DNA of 45,730 nt from Chloroflexota bacterium. Its GTDB lineage: Bacteria; Chloroflexota; Anaerolineae; Anaerolineales; Villigracilaceae. Position numbers and translations under genes: made by a program. The notes under the pieces were generated by a model. It made no database searches. It was not told the DNA's origin and saw only the letters and a program-made list of their open reading frames with translations. Each line of letters starts with the position of its first letter. The stretch's first letter is position 1. This document shows positions 33,357-42,632 of the stretch, in pieces. Location of the stretch: the NCBI GenBank assembly GCA_026390015.1, contig JAPLGS010000134.1, positions 1 to 45,730 of the forward strand, written 5' to 3'.

Positions 33357-33518
33357 GTTCTTTCTCCTTCTTCCAAAATAATTATATCAAGAAAGGCAAT
33401 TCCAAAGTTATGTTCGCCGCATTGGGATCAATTACGAATGGCGTTTTTTATAGGATTTTTATCATTAAAAAGGTGAAGGGTTGTTATACTGCAATAGTAA
33501 TAACCTCAAAGAATATGG
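33357..33518. other. Divergent intergenic region
   Basis: A 162-base gap between the MmpS-like gene and the first glycan gene, which point away from each other. TATACT at 33486 is a candidate -10 for the rightward gene, but a matching -35 is not evident. No repeat or RNA structure was seen. Confidence 0.4.
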
Positions 33519-35141
33519 ATGAGATCGAACGAGAAACCCATGAGCAAACGTAATTCCAGATATTCAAGTCGACCGGGTGCTACCCTCAAGCCGCAGAGTC
33601 AGGGTGAAGATGCGAGTGGGCCGCTTAACGATGATGTGATCGTGGTGAACACTGATGGCAGGGAAGCGCCCCAACCGGGCGATGGCCTTATTCCTTCAAG
33701 GAAAAATAAAATAATCGCAAATTTGGGTGACAAATCCCAGCTCGTGAGTGTCTTTTTGATGGGGTACAACCGTTTGGAAAAAACAAAAACCAGCCTCGAG
33801 AGCCTGTTAAAATATACAACCGATATCGATTTTGAACTTGTGCTGGTGGACAACGGTTCAACCGATGGCACATTGGATTATTTCAGATCAATCGAGTATG
33901 CCCATAAAAAAATTGTCAGGGTTACAAAGAATTTGGGCGCCTTTGGATCTGTCTGGGATCATTTGAGCGGTAGGTATCTTGTTGGTATTCCGAACGATGT
34001 CTATGTTTCCAAAAATTGGCTCGCAAATCTGCTTACATGTGCCGCAAGTGATGACCGTATTGGTATGGTGGTGCCGGTTTCTTCCAATGTTAGTAATTAT
34101 CAAAACCTGGATATCCACTTCGATACACTTGATGAAATGAATGAAAAAGCTGCGCAACATAATATTTCCGACCCGCGTCAATGGCATGAAAGGCTTCGGC
34201 TTTTGCCTGTAGTCGGACTCTACAAGCGCGAAGCTCTGGATATGGTCGGCAGGTTTGATTATGGGTTTTTTCATGATTTTGCAGATGATGATATTACCTT
34301 TCGGATTCGGCGGGCGGGCTATAAGGCGGTCTTGTGCAAGGACACCTTTGTTCATCATGACCATGACTATGCAAAAGATAAAGACCCCGAAGTGTTCAAG
34401 CGCTCCCTTGAAGCCGGCAGAAATGATTTCATTAGTAAATATTACGGCGTGGATGCCTGGGAAGATGTGAACAATTATGAACCGGTCATGATGTCGCTAG
34501 TGGAACCTGAGGAAACTAAAGAACACAATGAAGTGAATATCCTGGGGATTGATGTTTTATGCGGCACACCCATCTTGGAGTTGAAAAATAAGCTCAGAGA
34601 AGCTCAAGTTTACGATGCCCGGCTTTCGGCGTTCTCAACCGATGCAAAATATTGGCTTGACCTGAAGACGATCTGTGAAGGCGAAGTCTTCGTGGATAGG
34701 ATCGAGTATTTGGGCGGGTATTTTTCCGAGCAAAAATTTGATTACATCATCCTGGGCAAACCAATTAATTCATATAATGTTACCTTTAATAAGCTGCTTA
34801 AGGAAACCCTGAACTTCTTAAAAAAAAACGGGCATTTGTTGATAAAATTGCGCAACACCTACGATGTAATGACATTCGTCACGACCATGGGCGGCAGTAT
34901 GGGAAACCCCCTGCCCGACAATATTACTTCCACCCAGGTGCGTATTGAAGAGTTGATCGAGCAGTTGCATAAATTGGGATTCGTCCACAAAAAGATAGGT
35001 CTCGAATTTTTACCAATGGATGAAAACACCCAGAAAAATTTGCGTGATTTGATAACCAAAACAGGCATTGGTACTGATCCCAATGAAGCCTTTACCCGGG
35101 CGGCAGTACGGGATTATGTGATCGATGTTGTCAGGAAATGA
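33519..35141 (+). CDS. GT2 glycosyltransferase fused to a methyltransferase-like domain (paralogue 1)
   Basis: A 540-residue fusion. Basic tail at 1-70; a GT-A family 2 domain at about 75-285 with SVFLMGYNRLEKTKTSLESLL, LVLVDNGSTDGTLDYF, a NDV motif (PNDVYVS) at the DxD position, and GYKAVLCKDTFVHHDHD; and a C-terminal domain (about 340-530) resembling a SAM methyltransferase with a weak glycine loop (LGIDVLCGTP), FDYIILG and GHLLIKLRN. An ATG at 33540 is an alternative start that better matches the paralogue at 40789. A nucleotide-sugar transferase with methylation or sugar-binding role is likely; the target is unknown. Confidence 0.85.
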   Translation: MRSNEKPMSKRNSRYSSRPGATLKPQSQGEDASGPLNDDVIVVNTDGREAPQPGDGLIPSRKNKIIANLGDKSQLVSVFLMGYNRLEKTKTSLESLLKYTTDIDFELVLVDNGSTDGTLDYFRSIEYAHKKIVRVTKNLGAFGSVWDHLSGRYLVGIPNDVYVSKNWLANLLTCAASDDRIGMVVPVSSNVSNYQNLDIHFDTLDEMNEKAAQHNISDPRQWHERLRLLPVVGLYKREALDMVGRFDYGFFHDFADDDITFRIRRAGYKAVLCKDTFVHHDHDYAKDKDPEVFKRSLEAGRNDFISKYYGVDAWEDVNNYEPVMMSLVEPEETKEHNEVNILGIDVLCGTPILELKNKLREAQVYDARLSAFSTDAKYWLDLKTICEGEVFVDRIEYLGGYFSEQKFDYIILGKPINSYNVTFNKLLKETLNFLKKNGHLLIKLRNTYDVMTFVTTMGGSMGNPLPDNITSTQVRIEELIEQLHKLGFVHKKIGLEFLPMDENTQKNLRDLITKTGIGTDPNEAFTRAAVRDYVIDVVRK

Positions 35142-35188
35142 ACCTGTGCTATTTTCTGAATTGATAAATCAGGAGGCGAAGTAACCTT

Positions 35189-35959
35189 ATGAAAGTTGTT
35201 ATCCTTGCTGGAGGACTCGGCACACGGCTGGCCGAAGAAACAGACATCATTCCCAAGCCGATGGTCGAAATCGGAGGGAAACCGATTCTCTGGCATATTA
35301 TGAAATACTATGCCAGTTTTGGATTCAAGGAATTTTATATCGCCCTGGGTTATAAAGGCGAGGTCATCAAGCATTTTTTTGATAATTATTTCAGAATTAG
35401 TGGGGATATATCCATTGATCTGGCAAGGGGTAAGGTAAAAAAAATAAAGGAAGATAGTGAAGATTGGGTGGTCAATTTGATCGAAACGGGTTTGGAGACC
35501 TCCACGGGGGGCCGTCTCAAGCGCCTCGAACCGTGGTTGAAGAACGAGGCATTTATGGTGACTTATGGGGATGGTCTCAGCGATGTAAACCTGCATAAAT
35601 TGGAGCGCTTTCACCGGGCACATAAACGGTTGGCCACGATCACTGCTGTCCGCCCGCCCGCCAGATTTGGGGGTATTAAAGTGGAAGGAGATCTGGTTAC
35701 TGAGTTCATTGAAAAACCTCAAATTGGAGAGGGTTGGGTCAATGGCGGCTATATGGTGATGGAGCCAGGTGTACTAAAATATATATCTGGAGATCAAACT
35801 AACTTGGAGTTACACGTTCTTGACCGTCTGTCATCGGAAGAGCAATTGGCAGCCTTTAAACATGATAATTTTTGGCAGTGTATGGATAACATCAGAGAAA
35901 AGCGCTACCTTGAAAAAATATGGCAGGATAAACAAGCGCCGTGGAAAAAATGGGATTGA
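35189..35959 (+). CDS. rfbF: Glucose-1-phosphate cytidylyltransferase
   Basis: Makes CDP-glucose from CTP and glucose-1-phosphate, the first step of CDP-deoxysugar synthesis. The 256-residue protein has the signature ILAGGLGTRLAEETDIIPKPMVEIGGKPILWHIMKYYA and YIALGYKGEVIKHFF. Length and motifs match RfbF. The usual next gene rfbG (CDP-glucose 4,6-dehydratase) is not adjacent. A GGAGG site precedes the ATG. Confidence 0.95.
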   Translation: MKVVILAGGLGTRLAEETDIIPKPMVEIGGKPILWHIMKYYASFGFKEFYIALGYKGEVIKHFFDNYFRISGDISIDLARGKVKKIKEDSEDWVVNLIETGLETSTGGRLKRLEPWLKNEAFMVTYGDGLSDVNLHKLERFHRAHKRLATITAVRPPARFGGIKVEGDLVTEFIEKPQIGEGWVNGGYMVMEPGVLKYISGDQTNLELHVLDRLSSEEQLAAFKHDNFWQCMDNIREKRYLEKIWQDKQAPWKKWD

Positions 35960-35978
35960 ATTTCTTGGGAGTAAACTG

Positions 35979-37214
35979 ATGCTTGTTTGTCGCGCTTGTG
36001 GAGAAAAGGAATTGCTTCCCATCCTATCGCTGGGACAAATGCCATTGGCGAATGCGCTTTTGACCCACGAGCAGTTAATTTTGCCCGAGGAAACATTTCC
36101 GCTCGATCTGGTATTTTGCCCACACTGCGCCCTGGTGCAGATCACCGAGACCGTTTCACCGGACAAGTTATTCCGTGAATATTTATATTTTTCATCTTTC
36201 TCAGAAACGGTTTTGCAAAACGCATGTGATATCGCGGAAAAGATGATTCAACGCTGTAAGTTAAATGAGAAGAGTTTTGTTGTGGAAGTGGCAAGCAACG
36301 ATGGGTATCTATTGAAAAATTATCGAGAAAGAGGTATCTCTGTTCTGGGCGTGGAACCTGCCCTCAATATTGCCAAAGTAGCAAATGAGCGCGGCATACG
36401 AACTGTCAGCGAATTCTTCAGTGAAGAATTGGCACGCCAGCTTCGGGGTCAGAATGAAGCCGCGGATGTGATCCATGCAAATAATGTTGTGGCGCATGTC
36501 GCCGATCTGCATGGTGTTGTGAAGGGGATGTCCATTCTGTTAAAACCTAATGGCGTGGTGGTAATTGAAAATCATTACGTTAAAGATTTGATTGATGGTG
36601 TCGAGTTTGATTCGATCTATCACGAACATTTATGCTATTACTCGGTTACTTCGTTTCGCAATCTATTCGCACTGCATGGATTAACACTGGTGGATGTGGA
36701 ACGCTTACCCGTGCATGGTGGTTCTCTGCGGGTTTATTTCCAACGTGCCGATGGCCCTCGTTCTTTGGAGAAGGAAGGCAAGCACCGCGTCGAAGCTCTC
36801 TTGAAGGAGGAGGCAGGTTGGGGTGTTGATCAATTTGTTTTTTATCGAAACTTTGGTGAGAAGGTGGAACGCTTACGCCTCGAACTTTTAGCACTTTTGA
36901 GAAAGATCAAATCAGATGGAAAACAAATTGCGGTATATGGTGCTTCTGCCAAGAGCGCAACCTTGTTGAATTATTATGGCATTGGCGTAAGTATTCTGGA
37001 TTATGTGGCAGATCGTAGTACCTACAAGCAAGGCAGGTTCACACCCGGCACACATTTGCCAATCCTTTCGCCCGAAACCTTGCTCGAAGGACAACCCGAA
37101 TATGTATTGTTGCTGACCTGGAATTTTGCGGATGAGATATTGGCTCAACAGGCAGAATACCGGCGGCGTGGCGGCAAATTCATTATCCCGATTCCAGAGT
37201 TAATGGTGGTATAG
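35979..37214 (+). CDS. SAM-dependent sugar C-methyltransferase (TylCIII/NovU-type)
   Basis: A 411-residue protein of the three-part C-methyltransferase family: N-terminal zinc site (C4, C7 and C-x-x-C in VFCPHCALV), central SAM domain with FVVEVASNDGYLLKNY and VIHANNVVAHVADLHG, and the C-terminal domain with QIAVYGASAKSATLLNYYG and YVADRSTYKQGRFTPG. Such enzymes add a methyl to a keto-deoxysugar carbon. The ATG at 35979 has GGGAG seven bases upstream; the frame extends further upstream through rfbF, but those starts have no ribosome site. Confidence 0.9.
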   Translation: MLVCRACGEKELLPILSLGQMPLANALLTHEQLILPEETFPLDLVFCPHCALVQITETVSPDKLFREYLYFSSFSETVLQNACDIAEKMIQRCKLNEKSFVVEVASNDGYLLKNYRERGISVLGVEPALNIAKVANERGIRTVSEFFSEELARQLRGQNEAADVIHANNVVAHVADLHGVVKGMSILLKPNGVVVIENHYVKDLIDGVEFDSIYHEHLCYYSVTSFRNLFALHGLTLVDVERLPVHGGSLRVYFQRADGPRSLEKEGKHRVEALLKEEAGWGVDQFVFYRNFGEKVERLRLELLALLRKIKSDGKQIAVYGASAKSATLLNYYGIGVSILDYVADRSTYKQGRFTPGTHLPILSPETLLEGQPEYVLLLTWNFADEILAQQAEYRRRGGKFIIPIPELMVV

Positions 37215-37215
37215 A

Positions 37216-37746
37216 GTGATCTTCACTGAAACCAAGCTGAAGGGTGCGTTTATTATCGCCCTTGAACCCCGCGAAGACGAGCGTGGATTTTTTGCGCGTT
37301 CCTGGTGCGAAGATGAGTTCAAACAGAATGGGTTGAATCCGCGCTTAGCTCAATGTAATATATCTTTTAATAAAAAACGAGGCACCTTGCGCGGCATGCA
37401 CTATCAGGCCGCCCCGTTTGCGGAAGCAAAACTTGTGCGATGTACGATGGGCGCGATCTATGACGTCATTGTTGACCTGCGGAATGATTCGCCTACTTTC
37501 AAGCAATGGGTTTCTGTGGAATTGACCGCCGAGAACCGCCTCGCCTTATACGTTCCCGAAGATTTTGCGCACGGTTTTCAAACGTTGATGGATAATACGG
37601 AAGTGTTTTACCAGATGACTGAGTTCTATCATCCTGAATGTGCGTGGGGTGTGAGATGGGATGATCCTGTTTTTGGAATTGTATGGCCCCCAGAATCACA
37701 TATCAGTTCCCTCTTGGATAGAGAATATTCGGATTATCAGAGATGA
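37216..37746 (+). CDS. rfbC: dTDP-4-dehydrorhamnose 3,5-epimerase family protein
   Basis: A 176-residue cupin-type sugar epimerase. Conserved features: RGFFARSWCEDEF, GTLRGMHYQ, KLVRCTMGAIYDVIVDLR, VPEDFAHGFQTL, and the catalytic His of RGMHYQ. Given the CDP-sugar context the real substrate may be a CDP-4-keto-6-deoxy sugar rather than dTDP-4-keto-rhamnose precursor. GTG start two bases after the previous stop; ATGA overlap with the next gene. Confidence 0.9.
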   Translation: MIFTETKLKGAFIIALEPREDERGFFARSWCEDEFKQNGLNPRLAQCNISFNKKRGTLRGMHYQAAPFAEAKLVRCTMGAIYDVIVDLRNDSPTFKQWVSVELTAENRLALYVPEDFAHGFQTLMDNTEVFYQMTEFYHPECAWGVRWDDPVFGIVWPPESHISSLLDREYSDYQR

Positions 37747-38654
37747 AAAAGGTTCTTATTACTGGCGCATCTGGCTTTATCGGACGTCAATGCTTAGCTC
37801 CTTTAATTGAAAGAGGTTTTGAAGTTCACGCCCTTGCGCTGGAGCCACTAGCAGAGTACGAAAAGGATGTTGTTTGGCATTGCCAAAATTTTCTGGATGA
37901 TGAAAAAACCCGCGATCTTATAAAAACTGTCCAGCCAGGTCATTGTCTGCATTTGGCATGGTATACCGAACCGGGGAAATACTGGTCTTCCCCGGAAAAT
38001 TTAAAATGGACTGCCTCCAGCCTTACATTGATACAGAGTTTTCAACAACAAGGTGGGCAAAGGTTTGTCGGGGCTGGTACCTGTGCTGAATACGATTGGA
38101 GATATGGGCATTGCTCGGAAGCAATAACTCCGCTTGAACCTGCCACGCTATATGGAACCTGTAAAAACAACTTGCAAAAAATATTGGCTTCCTTCTCAGA
38201 AAATGGTTTGTTAAGCAGTGCATGGGGGAGATTGTTCTTACTTTACGGTCCACATGAAAATATTGTCAGATTGGTCCCGAATGTGATTAATTCATTGTTA
38301 CGCGGCGAACAGGCACTTTGTACACATGGCAATCAATTACGTGATTTTATGTATATAAGTGATGCAGCCAATGCATTGGTGTGCTTGTTGGATGGGGAAA
38401 TAATGGGTCCTGTTAATATAGCTTCGGGGAACCCTGTATCTATTAAGGATGTCGTAAGCAAAATTGCACAGCTAATGGAAGGTGTTGATAAATTAAAATT
38501 AGGAGCACTTACTGCAAAAAATGAGCCTGCAGTGCTGACAGCAGATGTCTCAAGATTATGGGGTGAAGTTGGTTTTATTTCTTGCGTTGACCTGGAGCTT
38601 GGCTTGGATCTGACAATAGAGTGGTGGAAAAAACTGCTGGAGCAGAATAGATAA
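37743..38654 (+). CDS. NAD(P)-dependent sugar epimerase/reductase (extended SDR)
   Basis: A 303-residue extended short-chain dehydrogenase. The Rossmann motif GASGFIG is at residues 7-13, and YGTCKNN supplies the active-site Tyr and Lys. GDFMYI- and DAANAL-type blocks follow as in UDP- or CDP-keto-sugar reductases. It would finish the deoxysugar after the epimerase and C-methyltransferase. Exact substrate cannot be read. AT content rises from here onward. Confidence 0.88.
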   Translation: MKKVLITGASGFIGRQCLAPLIERGFEVHALALEPLAEYEKDVVWHCQNFLDDEKTRDLIKTVQPGHCLHLAWYTEPGKYWSSPENLKWTASSLTLIQSFQQQGGQRFVGAGTCAEYDWRYGHCSEAITPLEPATLYGTCKNNLQKILASFSENGLLSSAWGRLFLLYGPHENIVRLVPNVINSLLRGEQALCTHGNQLRDFMYISDAANALVCLLDGEIMGPVNIASGNPVSIKDVVSKIAQLMEGVDKLKLGALTAKNEPAVLTADVSRLWGEVGFISCVDLELGLDLTIEWWKKLLEQNR

Positions 38655-39844
38655 TGAATGATCAATGTCCAATTTGCGGAACCAACGTTACGAATGAATT
38701 TCTTAAAAGAGACAAAGTTCCCGTACATCAAAACTTTCTTTTTGAAGGGGAACAAGATGCTATTGATATTAAGAGAGGTGCGTTACGCATCTGCATTTGC
38801 AGTTATTGCGGATTTGTTTTTAATTCCGATTTTGACGAATCACTAATGTCATACAATGAGAATTATGAAAATACGCAAAGTTACTCCCCTGTTTTTGAAA
38901 AATATTTGGATGACAGCATAGATTACCTGGTCAATCAAAGAGGCGTTAAGAATTCCAGGATCATTGAGGTTGGCTGTGGAAAAGGGCACTTTTTGCAAAA
39001 ATTGGTTGAGCGAGGCGAGAATTCTGGGTGCGGCTTTGACCCCAGCTATATTGGCCCCCTGGAGAAATTGAATGGCAGGTTAATATTCAAAAAAAATTAT
39101 TATGATGAATCGTCATCCGATCTTGTTGCTGATGTCATTATCTGCCGTCATGTGATTGAACATATTGGAAATCCACTTGGCATGTTGGGCACAATCCGTA
39201 GGGCACTTGCCAATTCTTCTCATGCAAAAGTCTTTTTTGAAACCCCGGATGTGGAATGGATGTTGAGAAACCAGGTGATTTGGGATTTCTTCTATGAACA
39301 TTGTTCTTACTTTAGCGCGCCGTCTATTCGATTGGCTTTTGAAAAATCAGGATTCATTATAGACGATCTTAAAACGATCTTTGGAAATCAATATTTGTGG
39401 ATTGAGGCCCATCCGGCGGTTGAACCGATTATTCTGGCTCATAACAATGTGGATAATTTGATTAAATTTTCGTACGATTTTTTTGACGCGAACGCTGAAT
39501 TAATCCTTTGGAAAGAAAAACTTATGGAGATATCCTCACTTGGCAATATTGCCATTTGGGAAGGCGGAGCAAAAGGGGTAACGTTTGCAAATAAGTTCGA
39601 CCCGAAAAAGGATTTGTTTTCGTGCATTATCGATATTAATCCTCAAAAACAAAACAAATTTCTCCCAGGAACCGGCCACCCGATTGTCGGTTATCATGAA
39701 TTACTGCAAAAGAATATTAAGCCAGTGGTTATTTTAAACCCTAATTATCGTCATGAAATCGAGAATTTACTTGAAGCGTCTGGGGCAAACGATATAACGG
39801 TCTACGAATTTGTGTCAGGAGTTGAAAATGAGAATCATTATTGA
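38654..39844 (+). CDS. Class I SAM methyltransferase with N-terminal zinc site
   Basis: A 396-residue protein with C-P-I-C and C-S-Y-C cysteine pairs at the N-terminus, a SAM domain with RIIEVGCGKGHFLQKLVERG and VIICRHVIEHIGNPLG, and a C-terminal Rossmann-like part near IAIWEGGAKGVTFANKF. The architecture is that of the C-methyltransferase group, but it is divergent from the gene at 35979. It starts one base inside the previous stop. Methylation of sugar or carbamoyl groups is possible. Confidence 0.82.
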   Translation: MNDQCPICGTNVTNEFLKRDKVPVHQNFLFEGEQDAIDIKRGALRICICSYCGFVFNSDFDESLMSYNENYENTQSYSPVFEKYLDDSIDYLVNQRGVKNSRIIEVGCGKGHFLQKLVERGENSGCGFDPSYIGPLEKLNGRLIFKKNYYDESSSDLVADVIICRHVIEHIGNPLGMLGTIRRALANSSHAKVFFETPDVEWMLRNQVIWDFFYEHCSYFSAPSIRLAFEKSGFIIDDLKTIFGNQYLWIEAHPAVEPIILAHNNVDNLIKFSYDFFDANAELILWKEKLMEISSLGNIAIWEGGAKGVTFANKFDPKKDLFSCIIDINPQKQNKFLPGTGHPIVGYHELLQKNIKPVVILNPNYRHEIENLLEASGANDITVYEFVSGVENENHY

Positions 39845-40598
39845 TACGGAAATGGAAAGTCTACAAGTAGAATCTCAAACGGGCGAAAAAAATATGGGAT
39901 TGTATTCGAAGGAAGCCTTTGAGTTGATATCGAAGATCTGGGTAAAAACAGGCTGGAACCAAAAATATATATATACTTTTTCCTGGCTTGGTCGCCCTAT
40001 GATTCAATTGCCTGAAGACGTTTTGCGAATTCAAGAAGTCATTTATCACTTGAAGCCGGATGTAATCATCGAAACTGGTATTGCGCACGGCGGCTCGTTA
40101 ATTTTATGGGCCAGTCTGTGTAAGGCTATGGATAAAGGGCGTGTAATTGGTGTTGATATTGAAATTCGTCCGCACAACCGGCAAGCGATTGAATCGCACG
40201 AACTGTTTCCATGGATTACTTTGATCGAAGGCAGTTCTACAAGCCCTGAAATCGTTCAGAAAGTAAAATCCTTGATTAACCCCTCTGATATTGTATTAAT
40301 CATTCTTGATTCCAACCATACAAAACAACACGTACTGGCCGAACTTGAGGCATACCATGAAATGATAACGCCGGGCTCTTACATAGTTGCTACAGACGGT
40401 ATAATGCAAGATTTATACGATGTTCCAAGAGGTAATCCGGAATGGGTAAGCGATAACCCAACTGAAGCGGCGATTAAATTTTCCCAATATCACCTGGATT
40501 TTGTTGTTGAGCAGCCGTCCTGGGTTTTTAATGAAAGCGAACTTGATAAAAATATCACGCATTGGCCAGGTGCATGGCTTCGTCGGATTATAAGATGA
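39828..40598 (+). CDS. CmcI-type methyltransferase (cephalosporin hydroxylase family)
   Basis: A 256-residue protein. The motif IIETGIAHGGSLILWASLC and VIGVDIEIRPHN are the SAM-site blocks of the CmcI/rhamnosyl O-methyltransferase family; the D-S-N-H-T segment follows. O-methylation of a sugar hydroxyl fits the setting. The ATG at 39828 has GGAG six bases upstream and overlaps the previous gene by 17 bases. It is the last gene of the rightward sugar unit. Confidence 0.85.
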   Translation: MRIIIDTEMESLQVESQTGEKNMGLYSKEAFELISKIWVKTGWNQKYIYTFSWLGRPMIQLPEDVLRIQEVIYHLKPDVIIETGIAHGGSLILWASLCKAMDKGRVIGVDIEIRPHNRQAIESHELFPWITLIEGSSTSPEIVQKVKSLINPSDIVLIILDSNHTKQHVLAELEAYHEMITPGSYIVATDGIMQDLYDVPRGNPEWVSDNPTEAAIKFSQYHLDFVVEQPSWVFNESELDKNITHWPGAWLRRIIR

Positions 40599-40788
40599 TA
40601 TTAATTTACGGTCTAATTCAATCCGGTTTTTGTGTATCTAGAACAGACACGATTAGCACGTAGGTGAAACAATATTGTGTGCGGTGTTAGGTCTTATGAG
40701 CTCAATTTTTCATTTACGCTTAGTATAAGAAAAGACTAGATCCTTACAAATTGTGTTGCATTATTGAGCGCGTTGCGAGGTAAAAAAC

Positions 40789-42426
40789 TCAATTCCGGAT
40801 AATGTCGAAGACATAGTCCCGTACAACTGCTCGAAAAAAAGTTTCATCGGGGTTTTTATTAAAGCTTGTGGCGGTAATGGTGTTTCGTAAGATTATTTGA
40901 TCTTGTTCGCTCAATGGCCAGTTTTCAAAAGCTATTTTTTTATGAATGAAACCAGCATTTTTTTCATGGCCAATCAATTCCTCGACACTCAACTGATAAC
41001 CATTATTTACAGAGGCTGGAATACCGGCTCCCAAAGTTTTAAAAAGTGATACAACATCATAAGTATTGCGTAATTTAAGCAGTAGGTGCCCGTCACTTTT
41101 TAAGTGTTTGAGCAGACTATGAAGTAGTTCCAGTGGATTTTGATATGCATTAATGGGTTTACCCAAAATAACATAATCAAAGCATGTGCCGACAAAATGC
41201 TCATTCATAAACTCTATCCGGTCGACCACCACATCTCCGGTACAGATTGTGTTTAAATCCAACCAATATTTTGGATCCGTGGAAAACGCTGAAAGCCTTG
41301 CGTCATAGACATGAGCTTCTCGGAGCTTATTCTTTAGCTCTAGCAATGGTGTGCCACATAAAACATCAATGCCCAGTATTTCAACCTTTTGACTTCCTTG
41401 GTGGTTGTGCGGGTTGACCAAAGACATCATCACGACTTCGTAATTGTATACATCATCCCAGGCATCTATCCCAAAAAATTTATTTTTAAAATCCGTTTTC
41501 CCGGTTTCGAGCGAACGCCTATATTGTTCGATATCTTTTTTGTCCGATTGGGTACGAATATGATCATGATCAACAAATGTGTCTCTGCAGAGGACCGTTT
41601 TATATCCTGCCCGGCGGATACGGTAGGTGAGATCATAATCGCCAAAATCATGGAAATAACCATAATCAAGCATCCCTACTATTTCCAGGGCTTCTCGTTT
41701 ATAGAGTCCCACTACGGGAGTAAGTGTCAGTCGATCGTGCCATAACGCTGGATTAGAGATATTATGCGCGGCTGCTTTCTCTTGCATTTCCTCCAACGAA
41801 CTAAATATGATGTCTGCCCCTTGCAAGTCTGTCGCATTGGAAAATACCGGGGCAACCATGCCAATTGCATCCTCACTTTTCAAGCAAGCGAGAAGATTTG
41901 TCAACCAGTTCTGTGTCACATAAACATCATTTGTTATATAGGCAAAATATCTGCCACTCAATTGTCTAAAAACAATAGGAACAGAACTCCCTATATTATT
42001 CGTGACCCTTATGATTTTTTTTCTGGGATGCTCGACTGAAATAAAATAATTCAATGTTTGATCGGTGGATCCGTTATCAACGAGTATTAACTCATATTCG
42101 ATATCCGCTGTATATTTTAAGATGCACTCTACACAAATTTTTGTTTTTTCCAACCGGTTATATGCCTGGACGACAATGCTTACTAATTCAGCCTGCTTGC
42201 CCAACGAGGCAAGCAGGAGATTTTTCCTCGACGCAATCAGCCCGTCATCCGACTCTTTGAGTGGGGGATCATCTGTATTTACAATAATTATTTCATTTGG
42301 AGTCTGGTTAGTCACCTGATAAGTTGCTAATCCAATGTCTGTTAAATCAATTTGACGATTGGCTTTATGCTCATTTTTTTTTCGGATTAAATTGTTTAGG
42401 TTGTGTTGCCGAGATGGTCTAGACAT
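40789..42426 (-). CDS. GT2 glycosyltransferase fused to a methyltransferase-like domain (paralogue 2)
   Basis: A 545-residue paralogue of the gene at 33519, on the opposite strand. The same layout is seen: basic tail, GT2 domain (SIVVQAYNRLEKTKICVECIL, LILVDNGSTDQTLNYF, TNDVYVT), and C-terminal SAM-like domain (LGIDVLCGTPLLELKNKLREA, FDYVILGKP, GHLLLKLRN). It is moderately diverged, with both copies keeping the same motifs. It is convergent with the CmcI-type gene and divergent from the GT92-type gene at 42633. Confidence 0.86.
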   Translation of the reverse strand: MSRPSRQHNLNNLIRKKNEHKANRQIDLTDIGLATYQVTNQTPNEIIIVNTDDPPLKESDDGLIASRKNLLLASLGKQAELVSIVVQAYNRLEKTKICVECILKYTADIEYELILVDNGSTDQTLNYFISVEHPRKKIIRVTNNIGSSVPIVFRQLSGRYFAYITNDVYVTQNWLTNLLACLKSEDAIGMVAPVFSNATDLQGADIIFSSLEEMQEKAAAHNISNPALWHDRLTLTPVVGLYKREALEIVGMLDYGYFHDFGDYDLTYRIRRAGYKTVLCRDTFVDHDHIRTQSDKKDIEQYRRSLETGKTDFKNKFFGIDAWDDVYNYEVVMMSLVNPHNHQGSQKVEILGIDVLCGTPLLELKNKLREAHVYDARLSAFSTDPKYWLDLNTICTGDVVVDRIEFMNEHFVGTCFDYVILGKPINAYQNPLELLHSLLKHLKSDGHLLLKLRNTYDVVSLFKTLGAGIPASVNNGYQLSVEELIGHEKNAGFIHKKIAFENWPLSEQDQIILRNTITATSFNKNPDETFFRAVVRDYVFDIIRN

Positions 42427-42564
42427 AGTTGCAACTCTTTAGAAAACAAAAGTAATTAAGGCAGCAAGGGAACTGGTTATTAGGATGGGGCAATTTTCCT
42501 GTTTATCATAATCTGCAACCTGCGTTTCAGCTGTAAAAGTACCATAAATTGTTGATTCCTGAGG

Positions 42565-42581
42565 AAAAATCGGCGATTTTT
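42565..42581 (+). promoter_or_regulatory. Short palindrome upstream of the GT92-type gene
   Basis: AAAAATCG (42565-42572), one base, CGATTTTT (42574-42581). A perfect inverted repeat between the divergent genes. It may be an operator or short hairpin; no further support. Confidence 0.3.
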
Positions 42582-42632
42582 TATGCCTACTTTACGATTC
42601 TCCAGCGGCGCTTTTGGTATGATATGTTCACT

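Noticed and set aside
35820-35978. Longer start of the C-methyltransferase inside rfbF
   Set aside because: The upstream codons overlap rfbF in another frame; the ATG at 35979 has a good ribosome site and gives the expected family start.
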